Assembly: GCF_000019725.1 (NCBI RefSeq)
Contig: NC_010517.1
Location: 1 to 37,743, forward strand
DNA length: 37,743 nucleotides
Source: Methylobacterium radiotolerans JCM 2831
GTDB taxonomy: Bacteria; Pseudomonadota; Alphaproteobacteria; Rhizobiales; Beijerinckiaceae
Direction of reading: 5' to 3'
Shown here one piece after another: positions 1-8,453 of the stretch (the stretch's first letter is position 1; each line of letters starts with the position of its first letter). The position numbers were made by a program, and so were the translations under genes. The notes under the pieces were generated by a model. The model saw only the letters and a program-made list of their open reading frames with translations. It had not been told where the DNA came from and did no database searches.

Positions 1-184
1 TCGCTTCGTGCTACGATCTCGTCCGGGTGATGCGCTTCCCGTTTCCTGCTCTCCAATTCTCTGTAAGCTGCCGCTCGCTAAACGTCCCCAGCTATCCCGT
101 TGGGCTAAGCGTGCCGCCAAGCTCTTTCAGGACCGCGCGTGGGCCATCTTTCTAAACAGAAAAAACGACTGCGCGGGTCTTCTA

Positions 185-892
185 CTACCAACTCAAATAA
201 ACATCACCGCGATCAGCTGTCCACATGGCCATCGCTCGATGAGATTCGATCGCTTTCTTTGCGTCACCTGTTGGGTTCTGTGTCGTCCCACCGGTCGTAT
301 CATAGCCAGCGCCGTTGTTCGGATTGGGGGTAAACGTCTGCCAGGACTTAAAATTCAGCCCATCAATTTCGGATGCCTTCTGGATTTTGATTGTTCCGGA
401 TTGAACAGCATTCCTGAATGCCTGAGCATCTTCCGTGGACCAACCGGATCCGGTCAAATCCCACTCGGCAAACAGATTGTTTTTAAGAAAATCAGCGTCC
501 GACATGGTTGGATCGCCGTAAGGAGCACCGGCTTCCCACTTGGTCTGCGCTGTAGACTGGTTAGCTGTAGCTGGCTTCAGTGCACTATAAATATTTGGAG
601 CTTTGCTAGAAGCGGAAGAGGTTTGCGCCTTGTGGGCCGACCCGGTTTGACTAGCATCGCCGCCATGCTGTGCAGTAGCCTGTTGAGCTAGCCGGTCAGC
701 GACCTCCTGCGCCATGCGGTTCTGCGCGATCAAGGCCTTGGCGCGATCAGAAAGCTCAATGACCGCGGCAGGACCGACAGCGGTCCCAGCCGAGCTTCCC
801 GAGGCGATTGGTTTAGATGAGTTCGGAGCGCTGCCATTTAGTCCTAACGCTGACGAGTATGTCCGCGCATCTGTCTTCAACGTGTCGATCAT
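185..892 (-). CDS. Hypothetical protein, 235 aa, low-complexity N-terminal half
   Basis: I do not recognise this protein. Residues 1-110 are rich in Ser, Ala, Thr and Gln and look disordered, apart from a short segment around residues 46-60 (ELSDRAKALIAQ) of the kind seen in small flagellar or secreted alphaproteobacterial proteins. Residues 120-235 look folded, with several Trp residues and a central stretch starting MSDADFLKNNLFAEW. There is no signal peptide or membrane segment. The ATG at 892 follows a G-rich stretch on the minus strand that could act as a ribosome binding site. Base composition is lower in GC than most neighbours, hinting at transfer. The long open frame on the opposite strand has no protein-like character and is a shadow. 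Confidence 0.7.
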   Translation of the reverse strand: MIDTLKTDARTYSSALGLNGSAPNSSKPIASGSSAGTAVGPAAVIELSDRAKALIAQNRMAQEVADRLAQQATAQHGGDASQTGSAHKAQTSSASSKAPNIYSALKPATANQSTAQTKWEAGAPYGDPTMSDADFLKNNLFAEWDLTGSGWSTEDAQAFRNAVQSGTIKIQKASEIDGLNFKSWQTFTPNPNNGAGYDTTGGTTQNPTGDAKKAIESHRAMAMWTADRGDVYLSW

Positions 893-1330
893 GGCGGCCC
901 CCCGTCATTCCAAATTATCCGCAGTAAATCCTTTAGATTGCTCTAATTTTAACTCTCAAAACAGCGAGCGCGGCAACACTTGCACTCTTCTCTAGCCCCA
1001 TGCCGAAGCTCGTGGGTGGGAGATGAATGTGTGGTTTGAGGAAGCGTCGGAGGCGATCTTTGCGTCTGAACTGGGTCGGAAGCGGGAGGACCGCTTGGGG
1101 TGGAAAGCGGATGAGCCGCTTTTCAGAAGGAAATAACTGAAAGCTGCCCCAGACAAAACGGCGATAGTCCCGCCGCGAACGAGGGTCGATCGAAAATTGC
1201 GGCTACGGGATCGATGGCGTAGGGTCATCGCGTGTTTGGGAGTTTTCGAAGTGATCCAGCGTCACCGCTAAACGGCAAGGCACATGCCCGCGGAGCAATC
1301 CGCCGACTGGACTCTGTTTTCGAGAACATC
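893..1330. other. Intergenic region with a dispersed-repeat copy
   Basis: This 438-bp gap separates two divergent genes. I see no convincing gene in it. The segment 1071-1130 is a copy of the dispersed repeat family described separately (core GACCGCTTGGGGTGG). A minus-strand open frame across 992-1228 simply reads through the repeat. Confidence 0.6.
1071..1130 (+). repeat. Dispersed intergenic repeat, copy 1
   Basis: It contains CTGGGTCGGAAGCGGGAGG followed by the core ACCGCTTGGGGTGG and a downstream CCGCTTTTC segment. The same order of blocks occurs at 8308-8371 (inverted), 6222-6285 (inverted), 31319-31381 and 36634-36696. Confidence 0.7.
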
Positions 1331-2110
1331 ATGCAGAAGTTGAAGAACAAGACGTGCGTCGTCACTGGCGCGGCTCTTGGCATTGGCCGTGCCATCGCGG
1401 CTCGCTTTCATGACGAAGGTGCCGCCGTCATCGTCACCGACATCGACGAAGCGACAGGGTCGGCAACCGCCGCCCAGATCGGTTGTCGGTTCGAACCCCT
1501 TGATGTGCGCGAGGAAGCCGACTGGTCTCGATTGACCCGTGTCGTCCCGGTGGCGGACGTGGTCATCAACAATGCCGGCGTCACCGGCTTCGAAGCGGGC
1601 CTGGTGCCCCATGATCCAGAACATGCCAGCCTTGCGGATTGGCGCGAGGTCCACCGGGTCAATCTCGACGGCACGTTCCTCGGCTGTCGCTACGCGATCG
1701 GCGCGATGAAGAGCGCGGGAACGGGCTCGATCATCAACATATCATCGCGTTCGGGCCTGGTCGGCATTCCAGGGGCTGCGGCCTATGCTTCGTCGAAGGC
1801 GGCGATCCGTAATCACAGCAAGACGGTCGCGCTCTACTGTGCTCAGCAGGGTTGGCGGATACGCTGCAACTCGATCCACCCGGCCGCGATCCTGACCTCG
1901 ATCTGGGAACCGATGCTGGGCGACGGCGCGGATCGGGACGCCAAAATGCAGGCGCTTGTCGCAGACACGCCGTTGAAGCGTTTCGGAATGCCTGAAGAAG
2001 TCGCGGCCATTGCGGTGATGCTTGCTTCGGACGAAGCGACCTATGTCACCGGGACGGAAGTAAACATCGACGGCGGGCTGCTTGCGGGCTCCGCTGCTTC
2101 CCCCGGCTGA
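1331..2110 (+). CDS. Short-chain dehydrogenase/reductase (SDR family)
   Basis: This is a classical NAD(P)-dependent SDR of 259 aa that would reduce a carbonyl or oxidise an alcohol; the substrate is not evident. Visible motifs are the cofactor loop TGAALGIG (residues 12-19), an Asp at the end of beta-2 (VTDID, favouring NAD), NNAG (80-83), catalytic Ser139, and YASSK with Tyr152 and Lys156. The C-terminus has the usual [10 protein letters not shown] motif. The frame opens at 1232, but family alignment and length favour the ATG at 1331 (MQKLKNKT), since the upstream residues have no SDR counterpart. The gene stands alone, flanked by dispersed-repeat copies. The family is certain; the specific function is unknown. 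Confidence 0.93.
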   Translation: MQKLKNKTCVVTGAALGIGRAIAARFHDEGAAVIVTDIDEATGSATAAQIGCRFEPLDVREEADWSRLTRVVPVADVVINNAGVTGFEAGLVPHDPEHASLADWREVHRVNLDGTFLGCRYAIGAMKSAGTGSIINISSRSGLVGIPGAAAYASSKAAIRNHSKTVALYCAQQGWRIRCNSIHPAAILTSIWEPMLGDGADRDAKMQALVADTPLKRFGMPEEVAAIAVMLASDEATYVTGTEVNIDGGLLAGSAASPG

Positions 2111-2461
2111 TGACAGTGCGGACGCGGTCGATCCCGCCGACTGCCTATCCTAAAATGGCCGACCGGGAGGGGGAGAGGAAAGCTGCCCAAGCGTTCGATG
2201 GCCGCTTCAAGGAAGACGTTCGGTAGCTCAGAATAGCAATGAAGCATCTGGAGCGGGAGAGCCGCTTGGGGAAATTTTTTGCCAGTTCGCTTCTCATCGG
2301 CAATCGTGGGAAAGCCGACTCCCCCAACTCAATCATTCCCGATCCAAGAAGCGATGCCGCTAGCCGGGATCGGCGACCGCCATGATCCGGTACACAGGAT
2401 TTTGCATCGAGCTTCGCTGTAACGCATCGTACTACCAGACGGCGCGTTCTTCGGCTGCACG
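2111..2461. other. Intergenic region with a degenerate dispersed-repeat copy
   Basis: This gap lies between the dehydrogenase and the acyltransferase. It has no gene I can support. The segment 2251-2300 carries the repeat core (GGGAGAGCCGCTTGGGG) and the trailing TTCGCTTCTC block, more diverged than the other copies. Confidence 0.55.
2251..2300 (+). repeat. Dispersed intergenic repeat, copy 2 (diverged)
   Basis: It has the core GAGCCGCTTGGGG followed, after a T-rich run, by CAGTTCGCTTCTC. It lacks the leading GGGTTGGGTCG block. Confidence 0.45.
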
Positions 2462-3673
2462 ATGAGTACCACCCCCGCCAGCGCCCTGGATGCCCCCCGT
2501 CCCACCATCGCCACCGGGCGAAGCGAACGGTTGATTGCCTTCGATCACATGCGAGGCTTCGTCGTCGGCCTCGTGGTCCTTCACCACGCCACGCTTGCGT
2601 ACTGCACGTTCGGCCACATCAATCGGGTGAACTACGCGCTCTCGACGGCACCCGTCGTGGATCCAGGGCAATGGATCGGTTTCGATCTTCTCGTGCGCCT
2701 CAACGACGGCTTCTTCATGCCGTTGCTCTTCCTGCTCTCGGGCTTGTTCGTTTGGGACGGCTTGAAGCGCCGTGGTGCCCGCGCGTTCCTCGGCGCACGG
2801 ATGCGCCGCCTCGGCCTGCCCTTCGCCGTCGGCGTGCTGATCCTGTCCCCGCTTGCCTACTATCCTGCCTTTCTTCAGGCCGGCGGCACATCTGGTTTCG
2901 GATCGTTCTGGATCACCACCGTCACGCGCGGGCCATGGCCGAGCGGGCCGCCTTGGTTCATCGGGATCCTGCTCGTCTTCGACGCGGCCGCTGCCCTCGT
3001 CTTCACCCTCTCACCACGTCTTATGGCGCCTCCGTCGATAAGCCGCCTCGCTCAGTACCCGGTCGGGAGCTTCGTCCTGCTACTTGCCGGCTCCCTCCTC
3101 CTCTTCCTGCCCTTCCTCATCGCGGTCGGGCCGACGCGCTGGTTCGCCATTGGTCCTCTGGCCATACAGGGGAGCCGCATCGGCCTTTATGCTGCCTATT
3201 TCACCGCAGGCGTCGCGTTGGGTCACGGCGGTCTGCAAGCCGTCGTGCCATTCGCGCGGGCTATGGCTTCCCGGTGGGCAGCCTGGGTCCTGCTCGCCGC
3301 AGCGACGGGAACGGTCTTCATCGCGGTGGCGTCGGCGATTGCGGGTGGAGACGTGGTCCTGCGCCCGACGGGGGCACTCGCCGTCGTGGGAACCATGCAG
3401 TCGGCCTTCTGCGCCGCCGCGTGCTTCGCGCTTCCCGCCCTCTTCGTGCGCTTCGGAGGGGGAAGCTCGCCGGCTTGGGAGAGCCTCGCCGCGAACAGCT
3501 TCGCCATCTACCTGCTGCATTACCCCTTCGTGACCTGGACGCAGTATGGCCTCCTCCCGGTGAGCGTCGACGCAGCGCTGAAGGGTGCGCTCGTCTTCGT
3601 TGTCGCGCTCGCGGCGAGTTGGGCCAGCGCGGCGTTCCTGCGCCCCCTTCCCCTGTTAGGCCGGATCCTCTGA
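2462..3673 (+). CDS. Acyltransferase family 3 membrane protein
   Basis: This is a 403-aa polytopic membrane protein of the acyltransferase-3 (OpgC/NolL-like) type, which transfers acyl groups to sugars or glycans at the inner membrane. The N-terminus has the family pattern RLIAFDHMRGF with the conserved Asp and Arg, followed by LVVLHHATLAY, where the His pair sits in the first membrane helix. About ten hydrophobic segments follow, ending near FAIYLLHYPFVTW, a typical last-but-one helix. The ATG at 2462 fits the family start. The stop overlaps closely with the next gene (4 nt apart), so the two are likely co-transcribed. The acceptor cannot be read from the sequence. Confidence 0.88.
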   Translation: MSTTPASALDAPRPTIATGRSERLIAFDHMRGFVVGLVVLHHATLAYCTFGHINRVNYALSTAPVVDPGQWIGFDLLVRLNDGFFMPLLFLLSGLFVWDGLKRRGARAFLGARMRRLGLPFAVGVLILSPLAYYPAFLQAGGTSGFGSFWITTVTRGPWPSGPPWFIGILLVFDAAAALVFTLSPRLMAPPSISRLAQYPVGSFVLLLAGSLLLFLPFLIAVGPTRWFAIGPLAIQGSRIGLYAAYFTAGVALGHGGLQAVVPFARAMASRWAAWVLLAAATGTVFIAVASAIAGGDVVLRPTGALAVVGTMQSAFCAAACFALPALFVRFGGGSSPAWESLAANSFAIYLLHYPFVTWTQYGLLPVSVDAALKGALVFVVALAASWASAAFLRPLPLLGRIL

Positions 3674-3676
3674 GCG

Positions 3677-5134
3677 ATGCCGAAGCTCGACATCTCGCCG
3701 CGCGGACGCGATCTGCACCTCTCCTGGACAGCGATTTTTGACGGATCGGCGGATCGGTACGATGGGGCTCCGGTCACGATCACCGGCTGGACCGTCACCG
3801 CGGCGGAGACGCCAGCTGCATCCTACTGCCTGCTGACGTTCGAGCCCGCCTGCTGTCGCGGCTGCCTGCCGAGCGACCCCACGACCTGCATCGAGGTCCT
3901 GGCCGTCGAGCCGGTCCCCGTGGACGGTCGTGAGGTGACCTTGCGCGGCGTGTTCCGCCGCCTCCACGGAGATCCCTGCGGATGGCGCTACCGGCTCGAT
4001 GCGACGACGGTCGTTCACCGCCCGACACACGGATCGCCATTCGCCCTGTCCCGCCGCGGTTTCGTGGGAGCGGCCTCGCTCCTCTGTCTTCCCGTCCAGG
4101 CCGTCGCACAGGCCTCCTCGCCGACGGAGGTGACGGTTGCTCAGCGGGCCGCCGCAGCCGACTTTCTCGCGGCTCGGCCGACAATCGATTGCCACAGTCA
4201 TGCCGGTCGCATCCTGCGCGTGCGCCAGGACGAGGGCCATGCGCCCTTCACGCCGGTGGCCGAACCGATGCGTCGCGGCGGGCTCGCCACGGCCTGCCTT
4301 GCCATCGTCTCCGACAGCCCGACTCATCGGATCACACCCGAGGGGCGGATCAAGGCGTTTCGCGATCCCGAACCCGGGGAACTCGCGGCCTATGCCGAGC
4401 GCGGTTTCACCCGATTGCACGCGCTCGTGCGCGAGCAGGGGCTCAGGATCGTCCACACCGCAGCCGACCTCGACGCGGCGCGCTCTGAGGCCCCGATGGT
4501 GCTGGTTGCAGCCGAGGGTGCCGATTTTCTCGAAGGTGACCTCGGCGGCCTGGAGGTGGCCTACCAAAGAGCTGTCCTGCGCCATCTGCAACTGACCCAC
4601 TACCGGGTGAACGCCCTCGGCGACATACAGACCGAGCCGCCGGTACACGGGGGCCTGACCGCCTTCGGGGCCGAGGTGATCCGGCGCTGCGAAGCGCTCG
4701 GCGTCGTCGTGGACGTGGCGCACGGCACTGAGGCCCTCGTGCGTCAGGCGGCCGAGGTGGCGCACAAGCCGCTCGTCCTGTCGCACACGTCGCTCACGAC
4801 CAAGCCCGCGCCCCGCACGCGCCGCATCACGCCGGAGCATGCGCGGGTCGTCGCGGGGACGGGCGGCGTCATCGGCATTTGGCCACCGGTGAGCCTGTTT
4901 CGTGATCTCGATGCGCTGGCCGAGGGTATCGCTCGCATGGCGGACGTCGTCGGTCCGGCCCATGTCGGGATCGGCTCGGACATGATGGGACTGGTCGGCC
5001 CGAGTGCATTACCGGACTACACGAGCCTGCCGGATCTGGCCGCCATCCTCCTCGTACGCTTCTCGCCCGACGAGACCGCCGGCATTCTTGGGGGCAACTA
5101 CCTGCGGGTGGCGAAGGCTTGCCTTGCGGCTTGA
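3677..5134 (+). CDS. M19 membrane-dipeptidase-like protein with N-terminal extension and internal Tat signal
   Basis: Residues 165-485 match the peptidase M19 (renal dipeptidase-like) fold. Metal and substrate motifs are recognisable: DCHSH (171-175, where most family members have an HND-type motif), AAEGADFL with the bridging Glu, LTHYR, VVVDVAH, LVLSHTSL and HVGIGSD. A twin-arginine signal (LSRRGFVGAASLL, Arg126-Arg127) lies immediately upstream of this domain and would normally be N-terminal. It is preceded by about 120 residues with beta-strand character and a Cys-rich cluster (CCRGC), resembling small periplasmic OB-like domains. No ATG or GTG start sits just before the Tat motif; the nearest in-frame GTG is near residue 92. 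The gene follows the acyltransferase after 3 nt. It probably acts in dipeptide or D-amino-acid peptide turnover, inferred partly from the LD-carboxypeptidase downstream. Confidence 0.87.
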   Translation: MPKLDISPRGRDLHLSWTAIFDGSADRYDGAPVTITGWTVTAAETPAASYCLLTFEPACCRGCLPSDPTTCIEVLAVEPVPVDGREVTLRGVFRRLHGDPCGWRYRLDATTVVHRPTHGSPFALSRRGFVGAASLLCLPVQAVAQASSPTEVTVAQRAAAADFLAARPTIDCHSHAGRILRVRQDEGHAPFTPVAEPMRRGGLATACLAIVSDSPTHRITPEGRIKAFRDPEPGELAAYAERGFTRLHALVREQGLRIVHTAADLDAARSEAPMVLVAAEGADFLEGDLGGLEVAYQRAVLRHLQLTHYRVNALGDIQTEPPVHGGLTAFGAEVIRRCEALGVVVDVAHGTEALVRQAAEVAHKPLVLSHTSLTTKPAPRTRRITPEHARVVAGTGGVIGIWPPVSLFRDLDALAEGIARMADVVGPAHVGIGSDMMGLVGPSALPDYTSLPDLAAILLVRFSPDETAGILGGNYLRVAKACLAA

Positions 5135-5137
5135 ACT

Positions 5138-5156
5138 GCAGCTGTGCGGCTGCTTT
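5138..5156 (+). terminator. Weak hairpin after the dipeptidase gene
   Basis: GCAGC (5138-5142) and GCTGC (5149-5153) can pair around a 6-nt loop and are followed by TTT. It starts 3 nt after the dipeptidase stop. The stem is short, so terminator activity is uncertain. Confidence 0.35.
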
Positions 5157-5264
5157 CGGGCGGCACGGGGAAAAGCAGGAGCGGCTGAGTCGGGTCGAAA
5201 TCGGAAGGACAACAAGTCGAGAGCGCCTCCTCATGCTGACGCGCTCCGCAATTAGGTGGTGGAC

Positions 5265-6158
5265 ATGCCTCTGCTCCGCTCTGGTGACCTCGTCCGGTTT
5301 GTTTCCCCTGCTAGCTGCGTCAGCCCCCAAGCAGTTGAGCGCCGGATGGACGTAGTGCGCAGTTGGGGTCTTCTCGTGGAGGTCTCCCCGAACGCGTTCA
5401 AAAAATTCAGCTATCTAGCTGGCACGGATGACGAGCGCTTTTCGGACCTGTCGAATGCGCTCCTCGATCCCAGCGTACGGGCCGTCTTTGCGACCAGGGG
5501 TGGCAAGGGCTCATATCGCATCCTGCATCGCCTTCCGTTTGGGTTGATCGGGCGCGATCCCAAGCCGGTCATAGGCTTCAGCGACATCACCGCACTGCAT
5601 CTGGCGCTTTGGCGCGAGTGCTCTGCGATCGGCGTACACGGCGCGTTGACGGGCGATGACGAGGATTGCCTGAGCGAGATTGCCGCCAAAGCTCTGCGCT
5701 CAGCTCTCATGGAAGACAGCCCCCTCTCGATCCAATCGGACAGGATGCTGCCGTCCGCCGCGCTGACGACGTCTGGCAGCTCGACAGGCCCCCTCATCGG
5801 GGGCAACCTCGATATGATCGCAACGACCGCAGGATGGGCGCTACCTTCGCTGCGCGGTGCGATCCTCCTCATCGAGTCCGCGGGTTTGGCTATAGGACAA
5901 CTCGACCGTGCCCTGACCATGCTTGGGCGGGCAGGCCATCTTGATGGGTTGGTCGGCATTGCTGTCGGTCATGTCAAAGGCACGCCGCCTAATCCCCCCT
6001 TAGATGCGATCGATCTGCTTCGTCAGCACCTTTCAGGCTTTGCCGTTCCCATCCTCGGCGGACTACCGATCGGGCACGATGGCGATGCGCGTTCGGTTCT
6101 GATCGGAGCACGTGCCGAACTTGACGCCGACAGCGGCACTCTCGTCCAGCGTCCATAA
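5265..6158 (+). CDS. LD-carboxypeptidase (peptidase S66 family)
   Basis: This 297-aa cytoplasmic serine peptidase is of the S66 family, which cleaves the L-Lys/DAP to D-Ala bond of recycled murein tetrapeptides or, in MccF-type members, peptide conjugates. The Ser-Glu-His triad is visible: Ser106 in GFSDIT, Glu204 in LLIESAG and His271 in PIGHDGD. Typical N-terminal (GDLVRFVSPAS) and GNL motifs are also present. The frame begins at GTG 5256, but ATG 5265 has AGGTGG five bases upstream and is the better start. Pairing with a dipeptidase upstream suggests cell-wall peptide recycling, although 130 bp separates them. MccF-like immunity is a less likely alternative. Confidence 0.9.
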   Translation: MPLLRSGDLVRFVSPASCVSPQAVERRMDVVRSWGLLVEVSPNAFKKFSYLAGTDDERFSDLSNALLDPSVRAVFATRGGKGSYRILHRLPFGLIGRDPKPVIGFSDITALHLALWRECSAIGVHGALTGDDEDCLSEIAAKALRSALMEDSPLSIQSDRMLPSAALTTSGSSTGPLIGGNLDMIATTAGWALPSLRGAILLIESAGLAIGQLDRALTMLGRAGHLDGLVGIAVGHVKGTPPNPPLDAIDLLRQHLSGFAVPILGGLPIGHDGDARSVLIGARAELDADSGTLVQRP

Positions 6159-6221
6159 GTGATGGCCGCTTTTGGGAGGTTCGTATGAGCTTCTGAACGA
6201 CCGAAAGGGGTCGCCAGCGGA

Positions 6222-6285
6222 ACGTCCGCTTCCCCAGTACCTCACCCGAAGCGGTCATGCGGCTACCGACCCAACCCAGCCATGC
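6222..6285 (-). repeat. Dispersed intergenic repeat, copy 3
   Basis: On the minus strand it reads CTGGGTTGGGTCGGTAGCCG, then GACCGCTTCGGGTGAGG, then GGGGAAGCGGACG. It lies between the LD-carboxypeptidase and the small membrane protein. Additional repeat-like fragments (GGCCGCTTTTGGGAGG at about 6165, and CCAAAAGCGGACC at about 6305) flank it. Confidence 0.7.
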
Positions 6286-6406
6286 GTGCCGCTTCAAGCG
6301 CCTTCCAAAAGCGGACCCTAGTCAGATGCCTGATGAAATTTACTCAGGCGAATGTAAGCAACAGTCGTAACACGTTTTGGAAACGTAAGGGCGGATCAAT
6401 GACTGT

Positions 6407-6799
6407 GTGATGCTGGCAGGAAAATCAGTCATGGTGGTAGCAATCTGGTTGGTGTCCTTCGCTTCGCTCATTCTCGCCGGATGGTTCTGGCAGGCTGCGC
6501 GAACCAATATGCGCTCCGCGCTTACGCGTTTCGTCAATGAAGAAGAAGCACGCGTTGCTTTGGGCTACGTCGCTTGGGATCCCACCACAACTGACGTAGC
6601 CCGAACGTACCTCATCGTCAGTAGCGCTTTCGCTTTCATCGGTATGATTTCATCTGCGCTTGGGCTTTGGTTGGCAGGGGCATCTGTAATGGCTGCCCTA
6701 CTGATGATGGGCTCGACCGTCGGTTTCGCTGATGTACTTTGGAAGTGGCTTTCGTTCAAAAGGCGATACGTTTTGGGCGGGACCAATCGCAATCGGTAG
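6407..6799 (+). CDS. Small membrane protein, hypothetical
   Basis: This is a protein of about 130 aa that I do not recognise. It has an N-terminal hydrophobic helix (VVAIWLVSFASLILAGWFW), a polar middle of about 35 residues, then two more hydrophobic segments (SSAFAFIGMISSALGLWLAG and MAALLMMGSTVGFADVLW), so three membrane passes are likely. The start is uncertain: GTG 6407, ATG 6410 or ATG 6431 are all possible and none has a strong ribosome binding site. The frame is free of the rare-codon noise seen in shadow frames. It ends 13 bp before an IS element; the IS appears to have inserted just after it rather than within it. Confidence 0.6.
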   Translation: MMLAGKSVMVVAIWLVSFASLILAGWFWQAARTNMRSALTRFVNEEEARVALGYVAWDPTTTDVARTYLIVSSAFAFIGMISSALGLWLAGASVMAALLMMGSTVGFADVLWKWLSFKRRYVLGGTNRNR

Positions 6800-6812
6800 C
6801 TCGGTCGTTAGC

Positions 6813-7640
6813 GTCCGGACCCATAACGGTGGCGCGGACGGCTTGGGTGTGATTCACGGCTCTTGCGGGAGGGGCCGATGGACCATTTCTGGCTGACGGA
6901 CGAGCAGTTTGCGAGGATCGCACCGCTTCTGCCAAACGACACACGGGGCAAGGAGCGCGTGGACGACCGGCGCGTGATCAGCGGCATCGTCCACGTGCTG
7001 AAATCTGGAGGGCGCTGGACGGACGCGCCACGCGATCTCTACGGGCCGAAGAAGACCCTCTACAATCGCTTCGTGCGCTGGGCGGCCAAGGGGGTCTGGA
7101 TCGGGCTGTTCGAGACCCTCGCTCAAGCCGGTGGGCCGCCCTCTCAAGTGCTGATCGACTCCACCGCCGTGAAGGCCCACCGCTGCGCCGCAGGAGGCAA
7201 GGGGGGGAGCAGAGCCAAGCCATCGGTCGCTCGCGGGGCGGGCGCACGACCAAGATCCACGCCCTCACCGACCGCTTCTGCCGTCCGCTCGCGTTCCTGC
7301 TGACCGGCGGGCAGGCTGCCGACTGCAAGGCTGGCGCGCTGCTGCTCGAACGCTTGCCCTCCTGCCGCATCGTGCTGGCGGACAAGGGCTACGACAGCGA
7401 CGCCATTCGCCGGCAGATTGAGGCGGCCGGGGCCGCACCCAACATCCCGCCCAAGATCAACCGCCGCTGGAAGCCGTGCTTCTCCCCGGTGCTCTATCGC
7501 GGGCGCAACGCCATCGAGCGCATGTTCGGCCGCCTCAAGGACTTCCGCCGCATCGCCACCCGCTACGACCGTCTGGCGACCAACTATCTCGCCGCCGTCT
7601 GCCTCGCCGCCACCGTCAGCTACTGGTTATGAGTCCGGAC
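6813..7640 (+). mobile_element. IS5-family (IS427-like) insertion sequence
   Basis: The element is about 830 bp and holds one transposase gene in two overlapping frames. The ends form an imperfect inverted repeat: GTCCGGACCCATAAC at the left (6813-6827) and the complement of GTTATGAGTCCGGAC at the right (7626-7640), one mismatch in 15. A TAG lies just outside each end (6809-6811 and 7643-7645), which could be the target duplication if the right end is drawn 2 bp further out. Family assignment comes from the transposase. Confidence 0.8.
6878..7632 (+). CDS. IS5-family transposase, produced by -1 frameshift
   Basis: DDE transposase of the IS5/IS427 type. The first frame starts at ATG 6878 behind GGGAGGGG and carries the DUF4096-like N-terminus (WLTDEQFARIAPLLP) and the first catalytic Asp (LIDSTAVKAH). 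Near 7199-7206 the message has AAGGGGGGG. Slipping back one base there continues into the second frame (GRSRGGRTTKIHALTDRF), which holds the second Asp (LADKGYDSD), the catalytic Glu (NAIERMFGRLKDFRR) and the end at 7632. This arrangement is common in the IS427 group, so the gene is probably functional rather than broken. Without a shift the first frame ends uselessly at about 7303. Confidence 0.85.
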
Positions 7641-7787
7641 GGTAGTTGCGGACGGCTAACGTGTGATGTCTGCACCATGCTTTGCCGCCGAATAGCAGAT
7701 CGACTGGAAACCTCCCGACCCGGTCATTCCGCATCCGCCCCAACCCGGCTGCTCTGAAGCATGCGTAAGCAGCCTGAAAGCGGACGA

Positions 7788-8249
7788 TCAATCGCGAGGT
7801 GGCAGCTGGTCTCTCGGGGGCTCTTCGTGGGGACCCGTGATGCGAAATTGCTCAATCGCATCCCACGCCTGATCGGCAACTGCGACTTTAAAGGGATGAC
7901 TGAGAAGCCAGCGAAATCGGGCTGATTTTCGCGCCTCTGCCACGATACGTTCAAGTAGCTCGGGCGCAGGATCGCGAAGCACATCCTCCAAATTGCCACA
8001 TGCCAAAAGTGCAAGAAATTTAGCATCATCGGACTGTGACGCAGCAATAATCACATATGCCAGCGCCTTTTCAGGGTCTTCAAAACGGCAAAGGAGTATT
8101 TCATCGAAATCATCTGCTAACTCCTCAGGCCAATCGCCGTCTCCTTCCGCATGGTGTTTGGCATAAGCGAGAAGTTGCTGACGCATCTGGCCCGCATCGG
8201 GTCGCGCAAGCGCCCTCTCAATTTCGCTAGAATATGTCTTCGCACTCAT
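7788..8249 (-). CDS. DUF6869-like hypothetical protein
   Basis: This is a 153-aa soluble protein with alpha-helical repeats. Its middle and C-terminal parts follow the pattern I associate with DUF6869: an acidic segment, then DPEKALAYVIIAASQSDDAKFLALLACGNLEDVL, then LLERIVAEARKSARFRWLLS. The function of that family is unknown to me. The ATG at 8249 gives a plausible N-terminus (MSAKTYSSEIERAL). A dispersed-repeat copy lies just upstream and the IS5 element lies downstream of its end. Confidence 0.75.
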   Translation of the reverse strand: MSAKTYSSEIERALARPDAGQMRQQLLAYAKHHAEGDGDWPEELADDFDEILLCRFEDPEKALAYVIIAASQSDDAKFLALLACGNLEDVLRDPAPELLERIVAEARKSARFRWLLSHPFKVAVADQAWDAIEQFRITGPHEEPPRDQLPPRD

Positions 8250-8307
8250 AGGCCGAGCGTAGCTCCGTCGCCGTACATGGCAAGGTCCGCTCCATAGAGG
8301 TCGATGC

Positions 8308-8371
8308 TGAAAGCAAACTGTCGCAAAACCACCCCAAGCGGTCCTCCCGCTTGCGACCCAACCCAGTCGTA
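8308..8371 (-). repeat. Dispersed intergenic repeat, copy 4
   Basis: On the minus strand it reads ACTGGGTTGGGTCGCAAGCG, then GGAGGACCGCTTGGGGTGG, then TTTTGCGACAGTTTGC. It is one of the two best-preserved copies, and it lies between the DUF6869-like gene and the GNAT gene. Confidence 0.75.
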
Positions 8372-8453
8372 GGGGACGGTATCAGGGCCCCCTCGATAGC
8401 AGCCGTTCGTGGCCGCTCGAACGGCTTGGCTACGATGCGACCTGTCGCTGATT

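Noticed and set aside
992..1228. A 78-codon minus-strand gene
   Set aside because: It consists largely of dispersed-repeat sequence and has no protein character.
2671..3741. A 356-codon open frame on the plus strand inside the acyltransferase gene
   Set aside because: Arg/Pro/Ala-rich translation in a GC-rich gene; a typical shadow frame.
3656..4963. A 435-codon open frame opposite the dipeptidase gene
   Set aside because: No recognisable motif; the sense strand encodes a clear M19 peptidase.
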